DNA of 64,000 nucleotides from Rhodamnia argentea (taxonomy: Eukaryota > Streptophyta > Magnoliopsida > Myrtales > Myrtaceae), in NCBI RefSeq assembly GCF_020921035.1, contig NC_063150.1, positions 34,643,826 through 34,707,825 on the forward strand. Direction: 5' to 3'. A program made the translations under genes and the position numbers. Within the stretch, counting starts at the first letter, position 1, and every line of letters starts with the position of its first letter. Of this stretch, positions 22,762 to 38,642 are shown one piece after another. Under the pieces are notes generated by a model. It was not told the DNA's origin and searched no databases. It saw only the letters and a program-made list of their open reading frames with translations.

Positions 22762-24267
22762 GCGTACCGAAAGCAAGCCGGGGACGACAATCTGTGCTTG
22801 AGAGAGAGACACAGAGACCTCAGAGGTTGGGGGTTGTGGCGCCGTCGCTAGCTGCTCTGTTCGAGCAAAGAGGGAGAGCTTAAACTTTGTCAAGAACAAG
22901 ACATTTGATTAAATCCCGGGATTATTTCTAAAATTCCCATATTGACCCCCAAATTTGCTAATTCAATGTCAATTTGCCCCAACGTTTTCGTAAATATTCT
23001 TTCGAGGCCATATTTTCTTGACTAAAACTTGGCCCGTTGTTTCTGCACGCTCATTCGACCCGTTTCACTCGGCAAGATCACGTGTCTTTGTAAACCTTAT
23101 ACGTTTATGTCCTAAATACAGTGTCATAATTGCGTTGTATCTTGAATTTCATTTTTACCCTCGCTTTTTTGAGCATGCGTTCCGATAATTTTGAGTTAAG
23201 TAAGTCCAATTTAAAGAATACGATAGCTTGAAGTTGGTACTCAAATAACATCCAATTAAAAAGTCCTTTTGTGCCGATTGATTCTGGGTGTTTTGCCTTC
23301 CTTCGAGCTTGAAGAAGAAAACACGGTGCTGTTCCAACACACTAAGGACAGCCCCGTCATGGATAGCTTCATCGCCCTTCTCTTTTCTTGGCTTTAAGTC
23401 TCAATCCCACCGTAAGTCGATCTCTCCATCTCTGCATCTATCATCTTTCTTCCCCTTTTCTACGCTTCAATCTCAGCTTTGTTTCCTGTAGCCGCTGCCA
23501 TGGATGAGGACGGTGAGCCTCGAGCTTGGCCGTGCTTGACTAGGCCTCAATCTTCATTCAATGCTATTGATTAGGGCTAGAAATTGAGCACAAGCATCGC
23601 ATGATCGTAGGCAAGCGAGATTGGAAAAGGTAAGAAAGACAAAATAAAGACCTCGGTAAAGTGAGTTACGCCACGTCTAGAGCATGGCGCCACGCAAGAC
23701 CTCTATCAACGTCGTTCGAACATCAGCTAGTGTCCCTGCCCTCCTTTGTGTATTCAAATTCCAAAGTCTTCGTAGAGAAAGAAGACAAAGAGAAGGCAAG
23801 AGAGGAATACAAATATTAGAGAGGGTAGAGGTAGAAGGAAAAAAATTCATCAAATGCTAGACTTAGGCTTAAAAGCCATAGAACTAATTGATCCTTTTTT
23901 TTTGTCCTAATTAAACTTTGTGCACGACTTCCGGCTGTACTGATAGAGAATTCTCACATTTAGAAATGTATATTCGTTCAAACAAATCTCCCAAGTCGGT
24001 TGAACATCCTTTATTTATGTGTAAGTGGAAGTGCAGGGATCAAATTAAAATGTATTTATAAGTTTAGGAAAATTCTACAATTAACCCAGTTTTAAATATC
24101 TTCATTTTACTCCTCTAAACCGCACGTATGACATATGACATGACATATGACATCGTACTTCTTCTTTGTCCCCACGGGGGAAATTCTGGAAGATCGTAAA
24201 AGCGTTCTCTCCACTTCTCTCACTTTGCTTATTGCAAGCACACGTTGATCGAGACACAGAAAAAAGC
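22762..24267. other. Divergent intergenic region
   Basis: This 1.5-kb gap separates the Coa1-family start (minus) from the LPA1-like start (plus), so it holds both promoters. CG-containing leader sequence lies near 22760-22870 and 24170-24267. The middle is AT-rich. A few short frames (for example 23288-23491) have no recognisable product and are not called. Confidence 0.5.
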
Positions 24268-27200
24268 ATGTCCGAGAAGAAGTTCGGCCTCGATTGTCGT
24301 CATCTCCCAGCCACCGGCGAGATGAAGAAGGACAAAGAGAAGTTGAAATTGTCACCTTCCGCGAGGAAATCGCCGAATCGGAGCAGTCACGGCGGGAGCG
24401 GGGAGGAGCACGGCGGAGACGGTCAAGGATCCGACGGCGGCGGCGGCGACGATTCCTCCATCCCCGCCGTCAGGTTCTCCTCCCGGAACGATTCCTCCAA
24501 GTACGACTTCGTCAAGGTTTGTTTCCCCGAGGAAGACGCGATTGTGTGCCGGTTTGGTTCGAAAGCGGAATCTGAATTCACTCTTCTTCGTTGGTGTTTC
24601 TTGCAGGTGAAGGTGTGGTTAGGGGATAATTGCGATCATTACTACGTTCTCTCGAGGTTTCTCCTCAGCAGAATGTTGACCGTCACTAAGGTTCTTCTTC
24701 TTCACTTTTCGACTTCGACGTACTGCTAGTTCCACATTTTAGTGCTTTTTCTTTTGAATGTTAGCTTTCCTTAGGCTACAGCAGCCACTCGATGCTCTAA
24801 TCGTGTGATTTGAGCTCTGGTTAGGATGCTTCAGAGGATTTTCAGCTTGCTAATGAATTGATTCCCCAAAGCTTGCTAATGAATTGATTTCCCCTGCATT
24901 TGCGTGCTGATAAAAATGTGACGATGAGCCAATTTTAAGAAGAGTACTTCTAATTACAACTCGTCTGGGTGGCAGTTGGCACCTTACGTTTAGAACATTC
25001 TGCAATGTTTGATCCACATTTGCATTGGTCCACTCATGTACTTTCTATGTTTTGGATGAAGTAGTGCAATATATTGAAGCTTGGAGATGATAAATGATCT
25101 TTATGGTATTTGGCTCAGATTCCGAATCATGTTGCCATCAAAATCGCTCTTGAACTGAAAAAGCTGCTCATAGACAACAGCCTTCTGGATGTGTAGGTCT
25201 CTCTCTCCCTTTCTGAGTAGGGTTGTTCTTGCACGACAACATGATTGTGCTATTCTTATTTCATGTTCTATCTTGCAGCTCTCAGTCTGATTTGGAAGCT
25301 AACCTCTTCAAGGTAATTTATCCCTTGTCTCTGCTTTCCTCTTGGTCAGGTAATTCTTCAGAAAACATCTAAATTGGAAATTTGACATTTAGATCAAACA
25401 AGTGCCATACATTGCTAATATGTAGATGAGAAGTACACAAAATATTATGTCTTGATGAAAGAGAGATGTTACTGGATCACCTGAGCTGATACCACGTAGA
25501 ACCTGTTCGCTAGTCATATATTAAGGAGCCTTACATCTCTTTTTTTTTTTTGTAATAATTCATTTGAAGGAATTATAAGCTTTAATTTGATTAATATCAC
25601 TTTTGAACTCTACTCAGTTTCCTTCCATTTGCTTTTTTAATGCAGCTCATGGAGCGGCGGGGTTATGGAGAGGAGTATATAAATCGTTACAAAATGATGA
25701 CTAGGTAATTAAGCTCTGCTAGAATCTGCGTCACCTCCCCCCAAACATTTTCTTTCCAAAACATATAGCAAGATTACAATTGACCTGATCTTTTTGTTCT
25801 TGAGATGACATGAACAATAAAAAGGGGGCCATTTTCTTTAGGTATTTTTGTAAAGTAGAATGTAAGAAATGCAATGGCTTGCAGTTGAGAATCGAAGGGT
25901 GAATTCATGGCTGGAAAATTCTCTATGACTTTGACTAATTTCTATATAGTTTTCATGGTGTGTGAAATGCATGCCTTATTGCAAGATGTGCAGTGCATCT
26001 CTTGATTTCCTCAAATATTTTCCTTGTGCCCCTCTCTTTCTTTCTCTTATTTTGTTTTATGTGTATATTAGCTTCCGGCAATCGACAATCTGTACTTTGA
26101 TAAAATATCCTATTTCTTGTTTCTGTGAGTTGTTTCTGGTTACATGTTTTCTCACAGTGAAAGCAAGCTCATTTAAGAAGATGGTATTACAGGGAATTGT
26201 AAAATAAGAGTAAATTACTCAAAAAAAAAAAAAAAATTCAGGAGGTGTCATGGAGTTTATTCTAAACCTGGGATTAATTCTTTTTCCAGATTTCACCATC
26301 AAAGAGTGCCTTTGGTTATCCTAGTGTGTGGAACTGCCTGTGTTGGTAAATCTACCATTGCAACACAGCTAGCTCAGAGATTGAATTTGCCAAATGTCTT
26401 GCAGGTAATAACTTTCCCCCTCAATCTTGTGGAGTTCTTCTGTGAAAGCAATTTGTCTCATAATTTTATTTTCTATTTGTAAATTCCATGCATGCAGACA
26501 GATATGGTATATGAGCTTCTGAGAACCTCGACAGAGTATGCTATCGTCTACCACTGTACTTCTGTTTTTGTTTGCAATACTTTGAGTTATGAAAATTTAT
26601 CACAATGAGCTAGAATCTCATGCACAATTTACTATTAGTGCACCACTAGCATCCATTCCCGTTTGGGCACGAGACTATAGTTCACCCGAGGAGCTGATTA
26701 CAGAATTTTGTAGAGAATGCAGAATTGTTCGTAAAGGTAATCTCTCTGATCCCTTTCTCGGCCTTCTTCAGTTCTATAATTTTGTTCACCATACTAGCAG
26801 ATTGATACTATACTTGACATGAACCATGTCGTTAGATATTTTCTGCTCAAAGTTTACTTTCAGTGCCTTTTTAGCAATTGGGCATAATTCCTGTGCTATT
26901 AATCTATTCTTTAGGCCTTGCTGGAGATTTAAAGAAGGCGATGAAAGATGGTAAGCCGATTATCATTGAGGTATGGACATATTATTGATCCTTTAAGGAA
27001 TTTTTATTCACCTAATCTTTTTGTGCAATACTGCTGCTTACGAGACCGTAGGAGAATTGACATAGATGAGATGCCGAGCATGTCAAGAATGAAGCTTCTA
27101 ATTTGAATACAAAGCTGCAAGCAAATTATTCTTGTTCCTTGTCATGAGACATGGAACAGAAATGGACCACTCTCTGATTGTTTTTTTCAAAATTTGATAG

Positions 27201-30200
27201 TATAGGGAGCTTTAAAAAGAAAATTATAGAATAGTGGAGCTTTCACTCCAATACCAAGCTTAAAGTTTGTTCAGTGAAATAGAATCCACCTTATAGCATA
27301 CCTTCTCGCTCCACTGTTAATGGAAAGTTGTGATACACTAATCCTTTTTTACTTTGAATATTTTTGTCTTGAGCGCTATTTTTAGCTTGCCATCACTCCC
27401 CTATATTTTGTGCAATTTAAAATTCTATAAGTGGTGCTTAATGTTTGTTATCAGGGAATACATGTGGATCCAAGCATTTATTTAATGGATGACGAAAACA
27501 AATTGCCTGCTGATGATCCAGCAAAGAGCAAAGAGGCAAAACCCTTACCTGTTACATCAGATGGTTGTTCTGCCACTCAAATGGAAAATAATCCTTCAAG
27601 TATCTGTCGTAGTCATGATGAGAATAGCAATAGCTCTCTTGCTCAAGCGAACTTTGAAGAGGTTTATGTTGACCAGTTGCCTAAAATGTCAGTTTCTCTG
27701 GAATCTATGCATCTAGCTGGAAAAGCCACTGAATGTAAGACCCATGTTTCATTTGATCTCTGCTTTCATTTTCCCTATCACCTCTGCAGATTTAAAATTG
27801 TATCGTCTTTCATGGGGTCGTGGAAAGAAGTCCTCCAAGACGTATGGTTCCATATTCTCGTTCTAAATTTGTTCAACAAGATAAAGACTGATTCCATAGA
27901 ATGACAGAGACATTCATGTTGGTGGCAGTATGCCTAAATGTATTATATTAGAAGATATGCTATTCCCATTAAAGTTTTCTTATTTGCCTTCTGAATTTTG
28001 CAATTCCAGGTCAAAATGTCAATGACGCAGAGGAAAATACAACTATGGTGACTAGGAAAGAAAAGTCTGGTGCTGAACCAATAATCGTTCCAATAGTTTT
28101 GAAGATGGCAGAATTTGATCATAAGGTTTAACAGCCTGTTTCATTCTCTTTTTATTCAATATTATGAGCAGTTTGCCAATATTGTTGCCTGAATACAGTC
28201 CAGTTGATGTTTGTTCCTTGCTGTTTTGCTTTTAGCTTGCTGGAAAGAAGCTGCAATGTATATCTAGCATATTCTTAGCATCATGCAATGTAGAAGCAGT
28301 GAAAGCTAGTATCCCTGAGACAACTCATGTTTCATACGTGAAGAACGTGGCACAATGGTTAATATATCAAATGAATATGTGCATTGACTGCAGGCAACAG
28401 TTTGAAATAATTTTTGTTCCTGAATTTCTAACCGCTTATTAGTCAAAGAAACTTCGACCAAGTGTTCTAGGTGAATTTGGCGGAATGGTAAAAATACTAA
28501 AGGGCTTGGTGTATTAACTCTTAATGGAAGGCAAATATTTGGAACATCTTTTTGCCTTGCTCCCTGAGCATTTGCTGGTGGCAAGACTATTTCAAAAGAA
28601 TCAAAAGAGACTTCTCTTCTTGGCAGAACTTGTGTTTGTATCCGTCAATTATAGCCATTTTAGGGGTTGTGTCCACTGAGCAATTGCTGGCTGACAGGAA
28701 GATGCTTCCCAGTATTTGAAGTTCTGGGTTAGAATATTTACTTCTTTCCCTGGAAACACTGCTGATGCAGTAGTTTGTTATCTTAGGACCGCCTAAAAGT
28801 AATCATACAGTAAAGGATTTACTTGGTTACAGGATATTAGCTCTCCCAAGCTTCTGGCGTATCAGTTACTAAGATGGCAATACCATATCGGTTATTGGTA
28901 GAAGAAGTTTAACAAAATTTGTGATCTTGATATGTTATTTAACATCTAGTTTTTACATGTCATACTGGTTTGTTTGTCTGCAGGCATTACTGGAGGAATG
29001 GATCTCAACGCGGACATTTAGTGGTAAATGTCTTCTTGAGGTATGACTAATGACTTCTCGAATGTTTGTTAATCCAAAAGTATAATATGAACATGCATCT
29101 AGCTGATGAGTAATGGTAGCACATGGAAGTACATATCTGGGTTTTCTTTAAAGCTGCAATCTTGCTATCAAGCGTTGACGAAAAAGAGTTACTGATGAGG
29201 ACAAAAAAGATATCCTGATGAAATGTCCAGCTATCTATTTGTGAGGCTAACATGTCACCTTAGATTTACATCAAAGAGTGTGTGATTGCTGAAACATACT
29301 CAGTGAAGGCAGAGAAATCGATAAAGCAGGCAGCAGTCCATGTGATTTTCTCTACAGGGACAGATTAAGTTTTGGGTGATGAAGGTACTAGTGGGCATAA
29401 GTGGTAGCAAGGAGTGGTGTGGGTCATTTTGTCGTGAAGTGCGGCACTCCCACAACATGTGGTTACAGTGATCCTATTGTATATGGCCGCTATATCATGC
29501 TCATGCAATGCATGGTTCATAACCAAATTTTTAGTTAAAACTTAGGTGATAAACTTTATGGTTACTAAGATAACAAACTTTATGGTTATTATGCATTGGT
29601 TTTGTAATGACGACCTTCTAACTTTCGTGTCTTTGACACTGTAAACTTCTTATGAAATTATATTTTTATTAATGATATTAGTGTACTTTCATTCAATAAT
29701 TATGGTCTTCTTGGCTAATAAAAATTAAATGAATTGTTGAGACTATAATCAAATAATACCGGTTGATCATTAATGCACTGTAATTAACACGTGATTTACA
29801 AGTTCACTGTAATATATATAGTTACATCTTGCTGCTTGGAAATATAGATTGAAGGTAGGGGTGGCAAAACTGAACCTAAAACTGAACAATCGCTGAACTA
29901 ATTTCTTATATTTTTTTTCATTTTCTCCAGATGGTATAAGAACTGCATTTTTTCTTGGTTCGTTTGGGTTCTTCGTTAACTGAACCGAACCATTTAAAAT
30001 ATGAAGTCGAGGCGACATTAATCACCTTCCTCGTTTTGCTCTCGCTGCTGTGTGTTCTAGGTTTCTCATTCCATCACATCTCACTTTGAAGCTTTTTGCT
30101 TCAGGCACTTCATCCTCTCTCTCTCCTCATTGGCTTCTTACCTTCCTTGGCCGTTGAAGGGCGAGGAGAGAAAGAAGGGGCCTCGTGTCTCACCAAACGC

Positions 30201-32642
30201 CGCTCTGCTTTGCCCTCTTGCTGAGCCTCCAGCTCTCATTATCCCGTCCAGAGCTGATTCGTGGTTCCGGAGGTTCTTGTTTTTTCTGCTCGACGTTGTT
30301 CGTCGTGCTTGTCTCGATTGTCTTGAGGAGCTTTTGCTTTAGAGGAACTTTCTTGATACTCTGTCTCAATGGAGAAATTGATGATTATGAACAGTTGAGA
30401 ATTAGGGTTTTGTGAAGAAGAAGAAGAAGAAGAAGATGGACCAAATTGATTATTGGCTGTTGGGGGGGGAGAGGGAAACTAGAGAAGAGAGTGAAGAGAA
30501 GGGGGTGGCTTGGGATATAGTTGTCTGAGGTGGGGTTGGGTCTTTGCTGCACTGATTTACCGAAAACTGAAAACCGAACTGAACCAAACCAAACCGAACT
30601 GAAAAATTCAGTTCTGTTCGGTTTGGTTCAGAATGTGTTTGGTTAGTTATTCTGCGTTCGTTTTTAAACCGACTGAATTACTTTCCCCCTAATTGAAGGG
30701 GAGAGAAACCATTTGCGCTGAATTGTGGATGGTATGACGTGTTGTAGTATACAAAGCAGCTTTCCTTTTGTACGTTAGTTCTTGTTTGTTTGGTCTAAAA
30801 CATTGGGAGTAATGAAGATCCTCAGATAAAGAAACACACTGGAGGACGTAGAGTCGTAACAAGGCACAAATATAATATAAAGGCTGGAAAATAAGGCTCT
30901 CTTCATGTGTGGATATAATTTTTCCAGGATAAACCATAACATTAAGCAAACTTGACTCATTTCAATGAAGTCGTCATGGCTCACGTTAAGCAAAATTGCC
31001 TTTTCATTACTGATATTTTCCAGTAATTGTTCTTGATGTGAAAGGAGAGGACTTCCGGCAATATTTCCTCTTTCTGGGAATTTCACAAGCTGTACATCTT
31101 TCAGAATTTGCCTTGAAGTTATAGTCCTTGGACATGTTTCCCCCCTCTTTTTGTCTCTCTTGAATGTCAAACTAGCGTCTGTACCTACTGTTTGATTGTC
31201 GTGAAGGTCGTGAAGGCAATAAAAAAATGTAGACAACCTTGAAGGTGAGAAAAGAAAAAAAGATTAAGAAGTATCAATTAATTGAATCGTTTGTCAAGTT
31301 GATGCTTCGTTGCAATTTTCTTGGCCCGCTTAATGTCCCATGTCTGTTTATCTTGTTTCCTTGGTGACTCACCTTCCTTTTGCATAGTCTACAAAGAATG
31401 TTAACTTGCCGGTCCTAATTCGATCCAATAATCTAGTTCATGTATTGGCTTTCACCCTGGTTTATGCATGCTGATGTCTATTGTTCTTTAGTTTCCTGTT
31501 GTTAATAGTTACGGCCGATTTCATATCGTGAGCATGTTGTTTTGTAACTTTATGCTAATGTTCCTTTCTTCATTTGTTCTTATGTTTGCACCTTCATGCT
31601 TTGTCTATTTGACACTTTTTTCTGTCCTTTGCAGGACAAGGATAGGTTGATAGGCAATTTAAAAACTATTCAAGATTATCTTTGCTCGTTTGAAACACAG
31701 GTTTGCAGATTCATGTGTTCCTGTTAGTAAAACTAGGTTCTTTCTACTCTTTATTCCTATCCTGTATGTGTTTTGACCGATCATCATGGCTCTACAAAGC
31801 ATAAAACTCTTTTGCTGTTGAAGCTAATCCTTTAGCGCGAAACTTAAAGAGACCAAGGAGTCAATTCTTTTGATGGTATGGTTCTTGGTGTTCTTAGTTA
31901 GAAAGGTCACATAGAGGAAGTGTACAGGCAAAACTTAAACTATTTGAAAAAGCCGGAGAAACCACTATTCTATATTTGGTCTTGCATTTTTCTGCACCTT
32001 AATTCATTTTTTTCTGCCGCAGGGTTTGACGGTTGTCAATATATCTGCAACAACTTTCCCGCAAACATTAGATCATCTTCATAATTATCTTCTTCAGGTA
32101 TTTTCTTTACCGTTGCCTTCTCATGTTGAATAGTGGGTTCAGACATATTACATACACTTGGAAGCATGTTCATGTGCATGATACACAAAGTAGACAAGAT
32201 TTTGGGGTGAGTGGTTTTGGTTGGTGGACGTCTTGTTCGGTTTGCTACCTTCTCTTTTGAAGAAGCTGAGCGAATATGAAAAAGGTTACAGGCATTATAT
32301 TTCTTTTGCAGACTTGGAATGAAATCTTGTCTTATTATACGCAATGATATAGCTGGTGATGTCCCCTTCCTAAGAAAGCAGTTCACTCTGGAAAAAGTGA
32401 CAATTAGTAGATTATATCTGCAGCCTATGAATGAAACTATAAATATTCAGACTCGTGCTTCTACAATATTGTTGAGCTCGGGAACTTGCGGAACACTATT
32501 ATTGGTAACTTTTGCTTCAAAATAAGATCATTCTGAGGGCCTAAAATTTCTCTCTGCTCATTTCAATTCCCCTTTGCAGTGTATTGAGCTAGGCATTTCG
32601 TCATCTTCAAGCAAAAGTGGCGGGCACACGATGGAAAAGTAG
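24268..32642 (+). CDS. LPA1: LPA1-like P-loop NTPase (2-phosphoglycerate kinase-related), 15 exons
   Basis: Exons: 24268-24516, 24607-24690, 25119-25192, 25279-25312, 25646-25704, 26290-26404, 26498-26535, 26639-26736, 26915-26970, 27455-27734, 28010-28125, 28984-29040, 31635-31700, 32023-32097, 32580-32642. All junctions hold frame, giving 487 residues. After a low-complexity start, residues 84-167 (VKVWLGDNCDHYYVLSRFLL onwards) resemble the ATP-cone-like region of 2-phosphoglycerate kinases. Walker A is GTACVGKST at 181-189, then TDMVYELLRTSTDAPLA, and GKPIIIEGIHVDPSIYL. A poorly conserved insert precedes VPIVLKMAEFDHKALLEEWI. Rice LPA1 affects seed phytic acid; the enzymatic substrate in plants is unproven. 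The start is the first in-frame ATG of the leader frame. Intron 12 (2.6 kb) contains a hAT-type insertion. The stop sits right before a GTAGGG that could open a 3'-UTR intron. Confidence 0.92.
29856..30691. mobile_element. hAT-type non-autonomous element in LPA1 intron 12
   Basis: A perfect 8-base direct repeat, ATTGAAGG, flanks the insert (29848-29855 and 30692-30699). The ends are TAGGGGTGGCAAAAC on the left and, read in reverse, TAGGGGGAAAG on the right, the short TIR style of hAT elements. Both arms are packed with AACTGAAC, AACCGAAC and GGTTCGGTT-like subterminal words. The middle (about 30030-30530) is pyrimidine-rich to G+C-richer and encodes nothing recognisable. 836 bp, no transposase. 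Confidence 0.85.
30418..30436. repeat. (GAA)n microsatellite
   Basis: A short GAA repeat inside the hAT-type element in LPA1 intron 12. Confidence 0.85.
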
Positions 32643-34879
32643 GTAGGGATTGGATGATAGTTTGAGCATTTTCTGTTGTGAAAGTCTCTTAACAGAAGGT
32701 GTACGATGATAAAAGGTAATTTACACTTTTTTTTTTTTTTTTTTGGGGGGGGTGTGGTTAATATCGGCCAATTTCATTCTTTTAACTAACTGAGGAATAA
32801 TTTGCAAATTGATAAAACCAGGTGGACAAATTTTCCACCTCCAAGGAAAACCACTCTGATCTCCTATTAAAAAAATTCCCAATTCTCCCTTTGGGGCTTC
32901 AACTCTTACATAAAGTTCTTGCTTCGGCCATTCAAAAGTAGGAGAAGGTTTTTTACTAATGAATCGGTATTCAAAATCATTCCATTTGGGATCCCTTTCT
33001 CAGCAAAGCACCAGGTTTCTAAATTCTCATAGGGTCCCCCTGGAATTCCTTCCAGGGCCTGTTGGGGAGGTTGGGGGCGAGGAAGTGCAAAACAGTTGCA
33101 TTTCGTCTTGTTCTTCTTGCTGCTGTCATTGCTATTATTTTCTTGTTGCTGCTGTATATGTTAGTTCGAGTACTATGAGTGCTAAGTATGAGTTATGTTG
33201 AGGGATCGTTACCCTCAAAGATGCTATCATCTAGTTCCCTGTTCTCCTGCGGTGCTGGTATTATGCCATTCAGGCAGTTGCCTGACCTACATATTTTTTT
33301 ATTGTACTTCAGTGTGCATATGGCAGAAGAAAGTTCTATATTGTTCTCACTTGATTATTGCATGTTGCGTGCTATCTCTGTGTTACATCTACCCATTGCT
33401 AGTAGCAGACTCTAATACCATCGTCCCTTTTTTCAATCTTCGATTTTCGAGCCATTTGTTTTTTCTATGCAGACAATGTGGTAAATATCCCAAATGTGCG
33501 GTGATGTGAGAGAGCAATCTGATAAACAAAATGTTAGAGACCAACTGAAGTAGCCTCAATGCTGCCCTGGAGGCTTTCTACAGGTAGCAGATTGCCTTAA
33601 AATTGTTCTTCCATTGCCCATGGCGAAGCTCAGGCAAATGCTTCCTTCAGAGGCGATAGCAGTTGAATTTGTATCGACGGGAGCAAAAATTGGCGCACAG
33701 TTTATGCTCATCGGCAGCTGAAGTGGTTGTGGGACACGATTGATTGCACGAGTGCTTCATTTCACATTATAGTTTGTAACCACTGAATTGGACACTGCTA
33801 TGCTCGATGTGATGAAACAGCCGTAGTCTTTGCTTGAGTGGTTAGATTGGATATCAAGAAAGGAATGCGGACTGGTGAATGGGTTCTCAAGACAAATTGA
33901 ACAGTAGTTAACAGGAGTTAAGATAAAGGGATGATCGTCTGATGATGCGAAACGTGCCTTGTTGGCCCGTAAACTTAAGCAAATTCTGGCGATACCTTGG
34001 TTTATTCCTCGCGATGAGACATGCCACTCTACTCTAGAGAAAAATTATAACTGTTCCTAATGCATGTGAGTTCAGTTCATATGTACCGTCAGGGGTGGTG
34101 GGTCGCGCAGCTCAGTTATACCGTTAGGCATGGTGAGACCTGCGCAGGATTCCCGTTATCTGGCAGGTATATGAATTGGGTTCAAATGTATCGAGGCACG
34201 TAATACTTGTTTTTGCTCTGTGGATTATCAATAAGAAATGATTTCACTATCAATAACAATTTATGTTTAGACACTTGCTTTTCTGGTGTAATGATATGTG
34301 CAATTGTTTAAAAAAAAAATTCAAATAATTTATTTTTCGTGGAACAAACACAAGCGGAATTGCAACTTTCTTTTGTGATCTTTGTTTAAAGAGAGATCTT
34401 TGTCCCTAGGTCGGCCTGTGGTAGTGCATACTATTTAACTTTATTTGACATTAAGTTTAACCATTAAACTCTCTCTGAAAGGTGTATAGGTGCAAAACTA
34501 AACGTGTAGATTTTTTTTTCAACTTTTTTATAATTCGAAGGAAAAATTCAAATGTGTTCCTCAAGACTGTTTATTGTAGCATTAGGAAAGTAGTAGTAAC
34601 TTATGCAAGCAAAATCCGGTCATCGGCTTTTGGTGGCTTCGACATGTGAATTGGATCGATGTGAGCAAGCAATTTCCTTCCTCGGCTTGGTCTGCCCACT
34701 TAGGCCGCTCAGGCACAATCATCAATGAAAAGAATTTAGTGATTTTTCGATTATGGACGCCGTAGATAAGAACTAGAGGCTCCCGGCAATATTTTATAAG
34801 ATTATGACATCATTTGACGACGATACATGTAGAAGTCGGAAATAAAGTCGATTAGAATGCATATCACATGAATAAAGAC
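32643..34879. other. LPA1 3' region and intergenic space
   Basis: No further coding exon of LPA1 is needed. A TTTTTCTATGCAG acceptor-like site near 33472 could end a 3'-UTR intron that starts at the GTAGGG next to the stop codon. Short frames at 32959-33509 look like chance. A poly-T/poly-G tract lies at about 32728-32752. I see no gene between here and RABH1b. Confidence 0.45.
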
Positions 34880-35110
34880 TCCATGTGTTTTTCGAAAAAT
34901 GAATGATTCAGAAAATATTTTCTTAAAAATAATCGTTTGTATCGCTTGAAATAATTAGTCAATGAAAAATATTATCATTATCGAGAATAGTTTATGTTTT
35001 AACATTTTCGTCGATGATGAAAATATTTTTCGATCATTCATTTTTTAAGCGATCATGCTTAGAAAAATATTTTTTTAATCATTTTTTTTTGGGAAACAAA
35101 TTGAACACGC
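34880..35110. mobile_element. MITE-like inverted repeat upstream of RABH1b
   Basis: The left half (GTTTTTCGAAAAATGAATGA, then AGAAAATATTTTCTTAAAAA) and the right half are imperfect inverted copies meeting near 35000, so the whole can fold into a long hairpin. Words such as AAATATTTTTCGAT link it to family B arms. About 230 bp, no coding capacity, no target duplication found. Confidence 0.5.
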
Positions 35111-35114
35111 TGTC

Positions 35115-35136
35115 ATTGGCCGCAGGGTGTATAAAT
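35115..35136 (+). promoter_or_regulatory. Possible CCAAT and TATA elements of RABH1b
   Basis: ATTGG (35115-35119, CCAAT on the other strand) precedes TATAAAT at 35130-35136, 297 bases before the RABH1b ATG. Spacing would put transcription start near 35160. Inferred from motif only. Confidence 0.35.
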
Positions 35137-35305
35137 GGAGTGGAAAAAAGGAACAGTGATGAAACGGGGAGACGAGGGAGGGGTATAATCGTCAAATGGG
35201 AGAGAAGGCAGGGGCATAATAGTCCCGAGAAAGAAAAGAGACTATGATTATGATATGGCCGTCTTCGTCGTGCATGGCGGTTTCTCCTCTTTCACGAACT
35301 TCGTC

Positions 35306-35307
<2 letters not shown>

Positions 35308-35342
<35 letters not shown>
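35308..35342. repeat. (TC)n microsatellite in RABH1b leader
   Basis: An uninterrupted TC repeat of about 35 bases, roughly 90 bases upstream of the RABH1b start codon, in the probable leader. Confidence 0.95.
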
Positions 35343-35346
<4 letters not shown>

Positions 35347-35375
35347 AATTCTCTGCTCGTTAGATTCAGATCTGA

Positions 35376-38642
<3,267 letters not shown>

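Noticed and set aside
30130-30415. Open frames of 70 and 76 aa
   Set aside because: They fall within the hAT-type insertion in an LPA1 intron and have compositionally biased, unrecognised products.
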